A stretch of 38,899 bases of DNA from Planctomycetota bacterium (GTDB taxonomy: Bacteria > Planctomycetota > UBA1135 > GCA-002686595). The notes under the pieces are model-generated. The model was given only the letters and a program-made list of their open reading frames with translations. It was not told where the DNA came from and made no database searches. The DNA is taken from contig JAPLOF010000045.1 in assembly GCA_026692665.1 (NCBI GenBank), positions 1 through 38,899 on the forward strand, in the 5' to 3' direction. Numbering within the stretch: the stretch's first letter is position 1; every line of letters starts with the position of its first letter. A program made the translations under genes and the position numbers. Positions 25,442 to 35,469 of this stretch are shown piece by piece.

Positions 25442-27846
25442 CGCAGCCGCACGTCGCGCACCTGGATCTCGCCCGTCGAGACCACGACGCCGACCTTTCC
25501 GCGCAATTCGCCCGGCTGGTACGTCATCTTCGCGACGGACTTGTCGTCGAAGAAGAACTCGGCCTCGTCGTCGCGGACCTCGACCGCGATCTTCAGGCTC
25601 GCCCGGCGGTCGGATTTCACGCTGGGCAGCGGCTTCTTCGACTTGAAGCCCTTCTCGAGCTCCGCGACGAGGGCCATCCCCTGGCTGTTCACCCCGACGA
25701 GCTGCAGGCTCTGGTCGTTGGCGCCGAACACGAGCAGCGCGAGGCCGCCCGGCCCGATCTTCGTCGTGTCGAGGACCGCTTCGTAGCGGTAGCGCGAAGG
25801 CGGGTCCTCGCGCACGTAGGCGTAGGCCGTCTCCTCCGTCGAGATCGCGAGCGTCCCGTCCGCGCCGGTCCAGCCCTCGGCCTGCCACGCGCCGAGCTCG
25901 GGCTCGATCGCGACGCGACGCCAGCGCCGCACGTCCGCGCCGGTGGCCTTGGCGATCTCCGTCGCGGTCCCGGCGAAGGCGTCCGGCAGTCCGAACAGCT
26001 TCTCGGCGTCCGCCAGGAACGAGAGCCCGACGAGCGGCATTCCCGCGTCGGCGTAAGCCTTGGCCGCTTCCGGCGCGGCCGTGAGCAGCTTGCCGTCCGC
26101 GGCGGCGAGAGCATCGGCGACGACCTTGTCGATGCGCGTGACGCGCTGGGCGCAGACGTCGAGCAGGTCCTTGGCGCTCAGGTCCTCCGAACCCGGCAGC
26201 GTCGCCGTCTCGTCGGCGACTCCGCGCAGCACCTCGAACGCGCGGCGGTATCGCGCCAGCGCGGCGTCCGTCTTCTTCTGCGCCTCGAGCACCTCGCCCA
26301 ACTCGACCAGCGCGACGGGATCGTCGTGGCGTCGGCGCAGGGCCCACATGTAGCTCTCCTCCGCGGCCTCGATCGAGTTGTCCTTCTTCTGCTTGCGCGC
26401 GCGCTCGATCAGCTTGTCCGCGACCTCGGGCGGTCCGAACTGCAGGTCGTGCAGCTCCAGGATCCACGACTTCCAGCGCTTCTCGAAGTCCTCGAACGTC
26501 GCGACGCCCGGGAGCTTCGGCTTGGTCACGAAGTACTCGACGAAACGAGCCTTGATGTCGTGCTTGCCGCCCGACTTGTACGAGGCGAGGAACGCCTTGT
26601 AGGGCTCCACGTAGGGACGCTTCGACTTGTCGTCCTCGTAGTTGTGGAAGAAGTACACGAGCCCCCAGCCGAACGGGTAGTACTCGCCGGGGTACGAGCC
26701 GGGCGTGTTGTACTCGACCGTGTCCGAGAGCGACGGCTTGCCCATCTCGAGCAGGATCTTGAGGCTCGACAGTCGTTCGTCCGCGACCAGGTTGAACTCG
26801 ACGGAACCGTTCGGCTGCAGCCGCGCGCCTTCGAAGTACGAGGCCGTGCCCTCGTTGAGCCACGTCGGGAAGCCGCCGTTCGGCAGCGCGATGTGCGTGA
26901 ACTGGTGGCTCGCCTCGTGGAACAGCGTCGACCAGAGGGACGAGAGCGGGTCGCCGTGCGCGGCGCGCGGATCGTACGTGACCACACGCAGCTCGGAGGG
27001 CGAGAAGAACCCGCGGATGTTCTCGTCGGGCGACTTCCCGTCGCCGCCCTTCTCGTACATGTCGAACTCCGGCCTTTCGCGGTAGACGTTGACCGTCAAC
27101 CGAGCCGTGTCGCCGCCGCGCTCCTTGACCCGGAAGAACTTCCGGTAGAAGCGGTTCATCTGCTCCATGGCGCTCGAAAAGGCCTCGGCCAGCTCGATCC
27201 CCATGTTCGTCTTGACGGTGTACTGATCGCCCTTGATCTCGTACGCCTTGTCCCACGTCTCGTGCTTCTTGTCGTCCTTGGCGATCAGCTCGGGCTTGCG
27301 CTTCTTCTTGGCCTTCACCGGAACGTCGATGCCCGAGTCCAGCAGGGACTCGATCGACTTCTTGTCCGCGTAGAGCTTGTCGAGGTCGGCCTGCGCCTTG
27401 TCCGCGGCGGGCCCCGACTCGACGCGCGAGAGCAACGAGACGGCCGACACCGGCATCTTGCGCTTCGCCAGCGCCCCGCCCGCCGTCGCGAGTGCCGACT
27501 GGTACTCCACGAGCACGGAGGCGCCCTTGCCCTGCAGCGTGTCGAGGGTCGCCACGCGCGCGGCGACGTCCGCGAGGACCTTCTGGACGTCCTTCGCCGC
27601 GCCAGCCGGCGTCGCGCGCAGCGCGAGCGTCGCGTACCACAGCGCCTGGTCGTTCTTGCCCGCGGCCTGCGCGGCCTTCGACGCCGCATCGAGGAGCTCG
27701 AAGGAATCGGGATCCTTCTCGAGCGCCCGTTCCGCGTCCGCCAGCTCGGCCGCCTCGCGCGAGACGGACAGAGCGGGAACGGCGATCGCGGCGATTCCCG
27801 CGCCAAAGACGAGAGACAGGGCCAGCACGAGAACGCGGAAGCGCAT
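25435..27846 (-). CDS. Exported gluzincin-like metallopeptidase (DUF1570-type)
   Basis: An 803-aa protein with an N-terminal signal or anchor (MRFRVLVLALSLVFGAGIAA). TPR-like helices span about 30-130. The zinc peptidase motif is HEASH (310-314, H310/E311/H314), with downstream 'LNEGTASYFEG' supplying a probable third ligand (E332 or E339), as in DUF1570-type gluzincins. More TPR-like helices follow ('SYMWALRRRHDDPVALVELGEVLEAQ'). The C-terminal roughly 160 residues are beta-rich and look like a laminin-G/DUF1080-type domain. It probably acts outside the cytoplasm; the substrate is unknown. It converges on the sigma-fusion gene with a 7-base overlap and lies 58 bases downstream of another exported protein's gene. 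Confidence 0.85.
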   Translation of the reverse strand: MRFRVLVLALSLVFGAGIAAIAVPALSVSREAAELADAERALEKDPDSFELLDAASKAAQAAGKNDQALWYATLALRATPAGAAKDVQKVLADVAARVATLDTLQGKGASVLVEYQSALATAGGALAKRKMPVSAVSLLSRVESGPAADKAQADLDKLYADKKSIESLLDSGIDVPVKAKKKRKPELIAKDDKKHETWDKAYEIKGDQYTVKTNMGIELAEAFSSAMEQMNRFYRKFFRVKERGGDTARLTVNVYRERPEFDMYEKGGDGKSPDENIRGFFSPSELRVVTYDPRAAHGDPLSSLWSTLFHEASHQFTHIALPNGGFPTWLNEGTASYFEGARLQPNGSVEFNLVADERLSSLKILLEMGKPSLSDTVEYNTPGSYPGEYYPFGWGLVYFFHNYEDDKSKRPYVEPYKAFLASYKSGGKHDIKARFVEYFVTKPKLPGVATFEDFEKRWKSWILELHDLQFGPPEVADKLIERARKQKKDNSIEAAEESYMWALRRRHDDPVALVELGEVLEAQKKTDAALARYRRAFEVLRGVADETATLPGSEDLSAKDLLDVCAQRVTRIDKVVADALAAADGKLLTAAPEAAKAYADAGMPLVGLSFLADAEKLFGLPDAFAGTATEIAKATGADVRRWRRVAIEPELGAWQAEGWTGADGTLAISTEETAYAYVREDPPSRYRYEAVLDTTKIGPGGLALLVFGANDQSLQLVGVNSQGMALVAELEKGFKSKKPLPSVKSDRRASLKIAVEVRDDEAEFFFDDKSVAKMTYQPGELRGKVGVVVSTGEIQVRDVRLRY

Positions 27847-27904
27847 GGATTTCCTCGGCGAGAGCCCGCGAGAGGCCTCGGGGACCTTGTGGGCTGGAAA
27901 CGGA

Positions 27905-28945
27905 CTACTTGCGCGCGAGCTCCCAGGTCACGTCGCCGCCGAGAGACCCCGACAGGGAGACCTCGAACTGCTGTCCGTCCTGCTCCGCGTGGACCTGGAT
28001 GCTCACGTCGAGGCCGAGGTTGGACTTCATCTCGTAGGAGTGCAACACGCCCGTGGCGAGGTCCCACAGAAGGACCCCGTCGCCCTTCAGGCTCAGGGTG
28101 GCGCTGGTCGTGAATTCCATCTGGGGCGCGCCTTCCCCACCGAACGCGTCCTGCACCTGCCGCAGGATCGAGTCGAGGTCGAGGCTCGCCTTGCCGTCGT
28201 ACGTGAAGGCGATCTCCCCGACGCGCGTCCCGGCCGCGTCGCGCGCGCCCTTGTAGGTGCAGGCGACCTTGAACTCCTTGAAGGCCTCCTCCATCTGCTT
28301 CGCCATCTCCTTGCCCATGGCGTCCATGTCGGGGCCTTCGCCAGCCGAGTCGTCGGCGCCACCGGCGATCCCGCCCGGGAAGAAGAGCGCGGTCATGTGC
28401 TCGGCGTCGACCTCCCACGTGTCGCCCTGCGCGACCTTCTTCGCGGGCAACATGGCGCGCACTTCCATGTCGTCGATCAGCTGCTCGAGGAGCGCGTCGT
28501 CGCCCTTGGACTCGTGGAAGGACTTCTTGAACTCCGAGGCCTTGTCGTCCCACTGGAATCGGACGACCTTGCCCTCGAGCTCGTTGGCCTTCTTCGGCGA
28601 CTCGGACTGGTCGCCGATCTCGACCTTCGTCTCCATCTTGTCGTAGCTGCGCAGGAGATCCGTCGGCGATCCGTCCTTCGTCGCGAGGAACGTCTCGGTG
28701 GCGTCGATCGCGATGGAGAGCAGCATCTCCTGCGACGTGATCTGCTCGAGCATCTCGCCCGGCATGGGTTCGCCGTTCACGGTGAAGGCCGCCTCCTTCA
28801 CGCGGAACTCGCCTTCGATGCGCAGTTCCTTCTGCGACTTCACGTCCTTCGCGGGGTGGAAGGAGACATCGTCCGCCACGGCCGCGAGACCGAGCGTGAG
28901 CGGGATGGCGAGGACGGCGAAAAGGTAGGCGCTCTTGGTTTTCAT
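27905..28945 (-). CDS. Exported protein of unknown function
   Basis: A 346-aa protein starting MKTKSAYLFAVLAIPLTLGLAAVADD, a good signal peptide; an in-frame ATG four codons upstream (28957) is an alternative. The mature part is acidic and Lys-rich, with a Met/Asp-rich stretch (about 205-230, 'GPDMDAMGKEMAKQMEEAFKEF'). It ends in beta-strand-like segments. I recognise no family; the layout, repeated strands ending in 'FEVSLSGSLGGDVTWEL', suggests a periplasmic beta-rich fold. It is encoded just upstream of the metallopeptidase on the same strand (58-base gap), so the two may be made together. No catalytic motif is seen. Confidence 0.82.
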   Translation of the reverse strand: MKTKSAYLFAVLAIPLTLGLAAVADDVSFHPAKDVKSQKELRIEGEFRVKEAAFTVNGEPMPGEMLEQITSQEMLLSIAIDATETFLATKDGSPTDLLRSYDKMETKVEIGDQSESPKKANELEGKVVRFQWDDKASEFKKSFHESKGDDALLEQLIDDMEVRAMLPAKKVAQGDTWEVDAEHMTALFFPGGIAGGADDSAGEGPDMDAMGKEMAKQMEEAFKEFKVACTYKGARDAAGTRVGEIAFTYDGKASLDLDSILRQVQDAFGGEGAPQMEFTTSATLSLKGDGVLLWDLATGVLHSYEMKSNLGLDVSIQVHAEQDGQQFEVSLSGSLGGDVTWELARK

Positions 28946-29045
28946 CGTGGAGGGCATGGGGTGCTTGCGGCGGAGAATAGCACGCTCCGCGCGGCCTCCC
29001 CGCAACTCACGAATCCTTGACGGGCCGCGCCGGCCCCAGGGCCCG

Positions 29046-30647
29046 TCACTCCCACTCGATCGTGCCGGGCGGCTTGCTGGTGACGTCCAGGACCACCCGG
29101 TTGACCCCGCGGACCTCGTTGATGATGCGGTTCGAGATCCGGGCCAGGAGCTCGCGGTCGAGGTAGTGCCAGTCGGCCGTCATGCCGTCCTGGCTCTCGA
29201 CCAGGCGCAGCGCGATGCAGCTCTCGTAGGTGCGGGCGTCGCCCATGACGCCGACCGACTTCACGGGCAGGAGGACGGCGAAGTACTGCCACAGAGCCGC
29301 CGCGGCCCCGGCTCCCTCGACCTCGCTCGTCACGATGCGGTCGGCCGCGCGGAGCAGCGCGCAGCGCTCCGGGGTGACCTCCCCCACGATGCGCACGGCG
29401 AGGCCCGGTCCGGGGAACGGCTGTCGATCCACGATGGCGGAGTCGAGGCCCATGTAGCGACCGATCGCGCGCACCTCGTCCTTGAAGAGCTCACGCAGCG
29501 GCTCGACGAGGTCCATGTCGAGGTCCTCGGGGAGACCGCCCACGTTGTGGTGGCTCTTGATGACGGCCGTGTTGCCGCCGTGCACGTTCACCGATTCGAT
29601 CACGTCCGGGTAGAGCGTGCCCTGCGCCAGGAACTGCGCCGAACGGAAACGCTTCGCTTCGTGGCGGAAGACCTCGACGAAGTCGCGGCCGATCAGCTTG
29701 CGCTTCCGCTCCGGATCCGTGACGCCGGCGAGGCTGCCCAGGAAACGGTCGGTCGCGTCGACGACCGTGAGGTCCATGTGGAAGCGCTCGCGAAAGGTGC
29801 GCTCGACCTGTTCGCGCTCGCCGTGACGCAACAGTCCGTTGTCGACGAAGATGCAGTGCAGCCGGTCGCCGATCGCCTTGTGGAGCAACACGGCGGCGAC
29901 GGAGCTGTCCACGCCGCCCGAGAGTCCGAGCACGACTTCGCCGTGTTCGCCGACTTGGGTGCGCACCTTGGCGACTTCGCGCTCGACGATGTTGTCGGGC
30001 TTCCAGTCGCCGGGCAGGCCGCAGACGCGCAGCAGGAAGTTCGAGAGGACCTCGGTACCGCGCAGCGAGTGGCTGACCTCGGGGTGGAACTGCACGCCGA
30101 AGAAGCCGCGCTTCGGATCGCCGGCGACCGCGTACGGACAGGTGTCGCTCGACGCGTAGACCTCGAAACCGCGCGGCAGCCGCTCGACCTGGTCGCCGTG
30201 GCTCATCCACACGACCGTGCGGCCCTCGACGCCGTCCAGGATCGCCTCGGGGCGCTCGACGAGGAGCGAAGTGCGGCCGAATTCCCGCTCCGCGGCGGCC
30301 TTCACCTCGCCACCCAGGGTCTGGGCCATCCACTGCATGCCGTAGCAGATCCCGAGCACGGGGACGCCCAGCTCGAGCAGCTCCGGCGGCACGTTCGGGG
30401 CGTCGGGCGCGTAGACCGACGCCGGCCCGCCCGACAGGATGATCCCGGCCAGGTTCATGCGCCGGGCGACCTCCAGCGCGCGCGTCGGCGGCGCGATCTC
30501 GCACCACGTGCTCGCCTCGCGGACGCGCCGCGCGATGAGCTGCGCGTACTGCGTGCCGAGATCGACGATCAGCACCCCGCGCGGCGGGGCTTCCGGCTCC
30601 GTTCCGCTCTTCATCCGGTTTCGGCCCTGTTCCTTCGTGATTTCCAC
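29046..30647 (-). CDS. guaA: GMP synthase (glutamine-hydrolysing)
   Basis: GuaA makes GMP from XMP, ATP and glutamine. The N-terminal class I amidotransferase has C101 in GICYGMQ with H188 and E190 in FHPEV. The ATP-pyrophosphatase P-loop is SGGVDSS (243-249), and the dimerisation domain ends in the conserved 'KPPGTIEWE'. The 533-aa form uses a GTG start at 30647, which has GGAG six bases upstream and is 15 bases after the guaB stop. An ATG 11 codons on (30614) would also leave an intact enzyme. guaB and guaA form an operon converting IMP to GMP. Confidence 0.97.
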   Translation of the reverse strand: MEITKEQGRNRMKSGTEPEAPPRGVLIVDLGTQYAQLIARRVREASTWCEIAPPTRALEVARRMNLAGIILSGGPASVYAPDAPNVPPELLELGVPVLGICYGMQWMAQTLGGEVKAAAEREFGRTSLLVERPEAILDGVEGRTVVWMSHGDQVERLPRGFEVYASSDTCPYAVAGDPKRGFFGVQFHPEVSHSLRGTEVLSNFLLRVCGLPGDWKPDNIVEREVAKVRTQVGEHGEVVLGLSGGVDSSVAAVLLHKAIGDRLHCIFVDNGLLRHGEREQVERTFRERFHMDLTVVDATDRFLGSLAGVTDPERKRKLIGRDFVEVFRHEAKRFRSAQFLAQGTLYPDVIESVNVHGGNTAVIKSHHNVGGLPEDLDMDLVEPLRELFKDEVRAIGRYMGLDSAIVDRQPFPGPGLAVRIVGEVTPERCALLRAADRIVTSEVEGAGAAAALWQYFAVLLPVKSVGVMGDARTYESCIALRLVESQDGMTADWHYLDRELLARISNRIINEVRGVNRVVLDVTSKPPGTIEWE

Positions 30648-30662
30648 GCGCTGCTCCGTCCG

Positions 30663-32375
<1,713 letters not shown>

Positions 32376-32437
32376 TCACGAGAACCCGGTTCGTGCCCTG
32401 CACCGGGGCGGGCGGCGCGCCGATAGGAGGAGTCCCC

Positions 32438-34690
32438 ATGGAAGCACCCGGCAGCACGACACAGGCCCCCGCGGGGCGCTCCGCTATCCTCTCCGGCCCC
32501 GAGCGCGTGCCCGCGGCGGGAGCCCAGACGATGCCGACGCAGAAGCACGATCGGCGCCCCGAGGGGAAGACGCGCGTCGCGGTGATCGGCGCGGGCTACA
32601 TCGCCGACTACCACCTGACCTGCGTCGGCGGGATCGAGGAGTGCGAGATCGTGGCGCTGGTCGACACCGACCGCGCGCGCGCCGAGTCGCTGGCCCGCCG
32701 GTTCGGCGTCGAGTGCGTGCGCACCTCGATCGAGGATCTCGCCACCCTCCAGGTCGACGTGGCTCACCTCCTGACGCCGCCCGACACGCACGTGGCCCTC
32801 GTCGGCAAGCTGCTCGACATGGGGATCTCGGTGTTCGCCGAGAAGCCCCTGGCGCTCTCCGCGGCCGACGCGCGCGCGCTCGACGCACGGGCGCGAGCGC
32901 GCGGGCTCGTCGTCGGCGTGAACCACAACAACGTCCACCATCCGGCGTTCACGCGCCTGCTGGAGCGCGTCGCCGCGGGCGAGATCGGACGCGTCGAGCA
33001 CGTGCAGGTCACCCTCAGCGTGCCGCTGGCGCAGCTCGACGCCGGCGACTTCGCGCACTGGATGTTCCGCGAGCCGCGCAACATCGTGTTCGAGGCGGCG
33101 GTCCACCCCCTCGGTCAGGTCCACGCGCTCATCGGCGCGCCGCGACACGTCGAGACCACGCTGATCTCGCGCCGCGAGCTGCATCCCGGCCAGGTCTTCG
33201 TCGACCGCTGGTCCGCCAGCGGCACGGGCGAGCGCGGTTCCATGCAGATCTACTGCGCGTTCGGCCAGGGGTTCACGCGCAACACGCTCCAGGTCCTCGG
33301 CACCGACGGATCCCTCGAGGCGGATCTCTTCCACAACACGCTGTCGGGCGAGCGCAAGACCGGGTGGCTCGACTTCTGGAACAGCTACCTGGCGTCGGCC
33401 CGGCGCGGCGCCGAGATGCGGCGCGATGCGCGCGCCACGGCCGCGCGCTGGTTCCAGACCACGCTGGGCGTCGCGCCGCGCCTCGACGCGTTCTTCGTCG
33501 GCATGCGCGAGTCGATCGAGCGCTTCCACGCCGCGTACCGCGCCGGGATCGAGCCGCCGACGGACGCGGCGCGCGCGTCCGAGGTGCTGGCGTGGTGCGA
33601 TGCGCTGGCATCGGCCGCGCCCGCCGCTCCGCCGCCGCCGCCCGAACCGCCCGCAGCGGGACCGGCGCGGGCCGGCGAGGTCGTCGTGCTCGGCGCCACG
33701 GGCTTCATCGGCACGCGCACGGTCGCGAAGCTGCTCGAAGCCGGCTCGCCGGTCACGGTCGTCGCGCGCCGCGCGCACTCGCTGCCGCCGATCGTGGCGG
33801 AAGGCGTGAAATCGGGCCGCATCCGCTTCGTGCGCGGACGCCTGGAGGACCAGGCGAGCCTCGCGCAGGCCTTCGCCGGCGCGGACGCGGTGATCTCGCT
33901 CGCTACCGGCAACGGCGACACGTGGGAGGCCGTCGAACGCTCGATGGTCAAGGGATCGGTCGGCGCCGCGGAGGCGGCGCTCGCGGCCGGCCTGCGACGC
34001 TTCGTCTACGTGAGCTCGATCGCATCGCTCTACACGGGGCCGGACGCCACGGGCAACGAGGTTCGCGACTCGACCGCCACGGATCCGCTCTCCGCGGAGC
34101 GTTCGCTCTACTCGCGCGGCAAGATCGCGGCCGAGGTTGCGCTGCTCGAACTCCACCGCGCGAAGGGGCTGCCCCTCGTCATCGCGCGACCGGGCGTCGT
34201 CATGGGCGCGGGCACGCCGATGCAGCACTCCGGGCTCGGCATCTGGAACCGCGACAACCACTGCGTGGGCTGGGGCCACGGCCAGAACCCGCTGCCGATC
34301 GTGTGGGTGGACGACGTCGCCGACGGCCTGGCGAAGATGGCGCGCTACAAGGGCACCGACGTCGACGGGCAGGCGCTCAACCTGTGCGCGCGCGCGCCGC
34401 TCACCGCGGCCGAGATCGTCACCGAGTTGCGCGTGGCGACGGGCCGCGACCTGCACTTCCATCCACGCGGGCTCGAGCTCTCGCAGACCCTGGAGATCGG
34501 GAAGTGGGTCGTGAAGAAGGCCGGCCGGCGGGCGGGCGTCGAGTTCCCGAGCTGGCGCGATCTCAAGGCGCGCGCTCTCGGCGTCGTGTTCGCCTGCGAC
34601 CTGGCGCGCGAGAAGCTGGGCTGGAAGCCCGTCGAGGACCGCGAGGGCCTGCTGGACCGCTGCGTGCGCGTCTACCGGCAGAAGTCCTGA
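32438..34690 (+). CDS. Fusion of a Gfo/Idh/MocA oxidoreductase and an SDR epimerase/dehydratase
   Basis: A 750-aa protein carrying two NAD(P)-binding enzymes. Residues about 45-390 are a Gfo/Idh/MocA oxidoreductase: Rossmann motif GAGYIA (51-56), EKP (135-137) with the usual Lys, and a likely catalytic His in FEAAVHPLG. An Ala/Pro linker (about 391-412) leads to an extended SDR with GATGFIG (419-425) and Y558-x3-K562 (YSRGK). Such pairs typically work in sugar-nucleotide or surface-polysaccharide synthesis; the substrate is not evident. The ATG at 32438 is set by AGGAGGAG (32425-32432), in preference to in-frame ATGs at 32393 and 32531. The fusion suggests two consecutive steps on one substrate, which is inference. 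Confidence 0.9.
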   Translation: MEAPGSTTQAPAGRSAILSGPERVPAAGAQTMPTQKHDRRPEGKTRVAVIGAGYIADYHLTCVGGIEECEIVALVDTDRARAESLARRFGVECVRTSIEDLATLQVDVAHLLTPPDTHVALVGKLLDMGISVFAEKPLALSAADARALDARARARGLVVGVNHNNVHHPAFTRLLERVAAGEIGRVEHVQVTLSVPLAQLDAGDFAHWMFREPRNIVFEAAVHPLGQVHALIGAPRHVETTLISRRELHPGQVFVDRWSASGTGERGSMQIYCAFGQGFTRNTLQVLGTDGSLEADLFHNTLSGERKTGWLDFWNSYLASARRGAEMRRDARATAARWFQTTLGVAPRLDAFFVGMRESIERFHAAYRAGIEPPTDAARASEVLAWCDALASAAPAAPPPPPEPPAAGPARAGEVVVLGATGFIGTRTVAKLLEAGSPVTVVARRAHSLPPIVAEGVKSGRIRFVRGRLEDQASLAQAFAGADAVISLATGNGDTWEAVERSMVKGSVGAAEAALAAGLRRFVYVSSIASLYTGPDATGNEVRDSTATDPLSAERSLYSRGKIAAEVALLELHRAKGLPLVIARPGVVMGAGTPMQHSGLGIWNRDNHCVGWGHGQNPLPIVWVDDVADGLAKMARYKGTDVDGQALNLCARAPLTAAEIVTELRVATGRDLHFHPRGLELSQTLEIGKWVVKKAGRRAGVEFPSWRDLKARALGVVFACDLAREKLGWKPVEDREGLLDRCVRVYRQKS

Positions 34691-34743
34691 GGAGCGCGCT
34701 TCCCCCCGAGCGCCGCGCGCGGCACTCTCGCGGCGTCACGGCC

Positions 34744-35394
34744 ATGGACGCGAAGACCCTGAACAAGCTGCGGTTCCACCTCGAACGGCTGGTGCACGGC
34801 ACCGCCGACGACCCGGAGGAGGAATGGCGCAAGCTCGGCGGTCTCGTGCGTGATGCGCTCGCTTCGCCAGCGCACCACGAGAGCGTGGAGCTGCGACGGC
34901 TGCTCGAGGACTTCGCACGACGCATCCCGGAGCGCCGTCTCGTCGACAACGTCTACGCCCTCCAGAGCGAGCTCGGACGCGTCGCGAAGAGCGGCGCGCA
35001 CCGCGTCGAGAAGCCGCGCGGTCCGCTCTCGCCGACGCAACAGGTCGCCGAGCTCCTGCGCGGCCGCGTGATGCTCGTGATCGGCGGCGATCCGCGGCAC
35101 CAGCACGCCGAGCGGCTGCGGGTGGCGTTCGAGCTCTCCGAGGTCCTCTGGCCCGAGACCAGCGAGACGAACCCGAGCGTTTCGTTCTTCGAGCCTTCCG
35201 TCGCGCGGCCCGAGGTCGCGATCGTGCTGCTCCTGATCAAGCTCAACCGCCACGGCGTCACCGAAGAGCTGCCGGCCGTGTGCGAGCGCCACGGCAAGGC
35301 GGTGGTGCGCATGGTCGGCGGCTACCACCCGGATCAGGTGGCCGAGCAGATCCTGAAGCAGGTGGGGAAACGCCTGGGCGGGCCGGCGGCCTGA
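34744..35394 (+). CDS. Uncharacterised protein with a DUF2325-like C-terminal domain
   Basis: A 216-aa soluble protein. The first roughly 95 residues are helical and charged. The second half ('VMLVIGGDPRHQHAERLRVAFEL', then 'VAIVLLLIKLNRHG' and 'GKAVVRMVGGYHPDQVAEQIL') resembles the DUF2325 alpha/beta domain, though I recognise it only by pattern. No signal peptide or membrane segment is present. The start at 34744 follows 53 bases after the fusion gene. No obvious Shine-Dalgarno site precedes it. Function unknown. Confidence 0.78.
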   Translation: MDAKTLNKLRFHLERLVHGTADDPEEEWRKLGGLVRDALASPAHHESVELRRLLEDFARRIPERRLVDNVYALQSELGRVAKSGAHRVEKPRGPLSPTQQVAELLRGRVMLVIGGDPRHQHAERLRVAFELSEVLWPETSETNPSVSFFEPSVARPEVAIVLLLIKLNRHGVTEELPAVCERHGKAVVRMVGGYHPDQVAEQILKQVGKRLGGPAA

Positions 35395-35469
35395 CGCGCG
35401 GACGCGGCGGGGCTCGGTTAGGCTCGGGGGACCGCTGCGCGGAACCGCGCCGCACTCCGGAGATCCGCC

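Noticed and set aside
20612..27640. A 2342-codon open frame on the minus strand across gatA, gatB and the sigma fusion
   Set aside because: It is antisense to genes with clear motifs and is Arg/Ala/Gly-rich without any domain; such frames arise from high GC at third positions.
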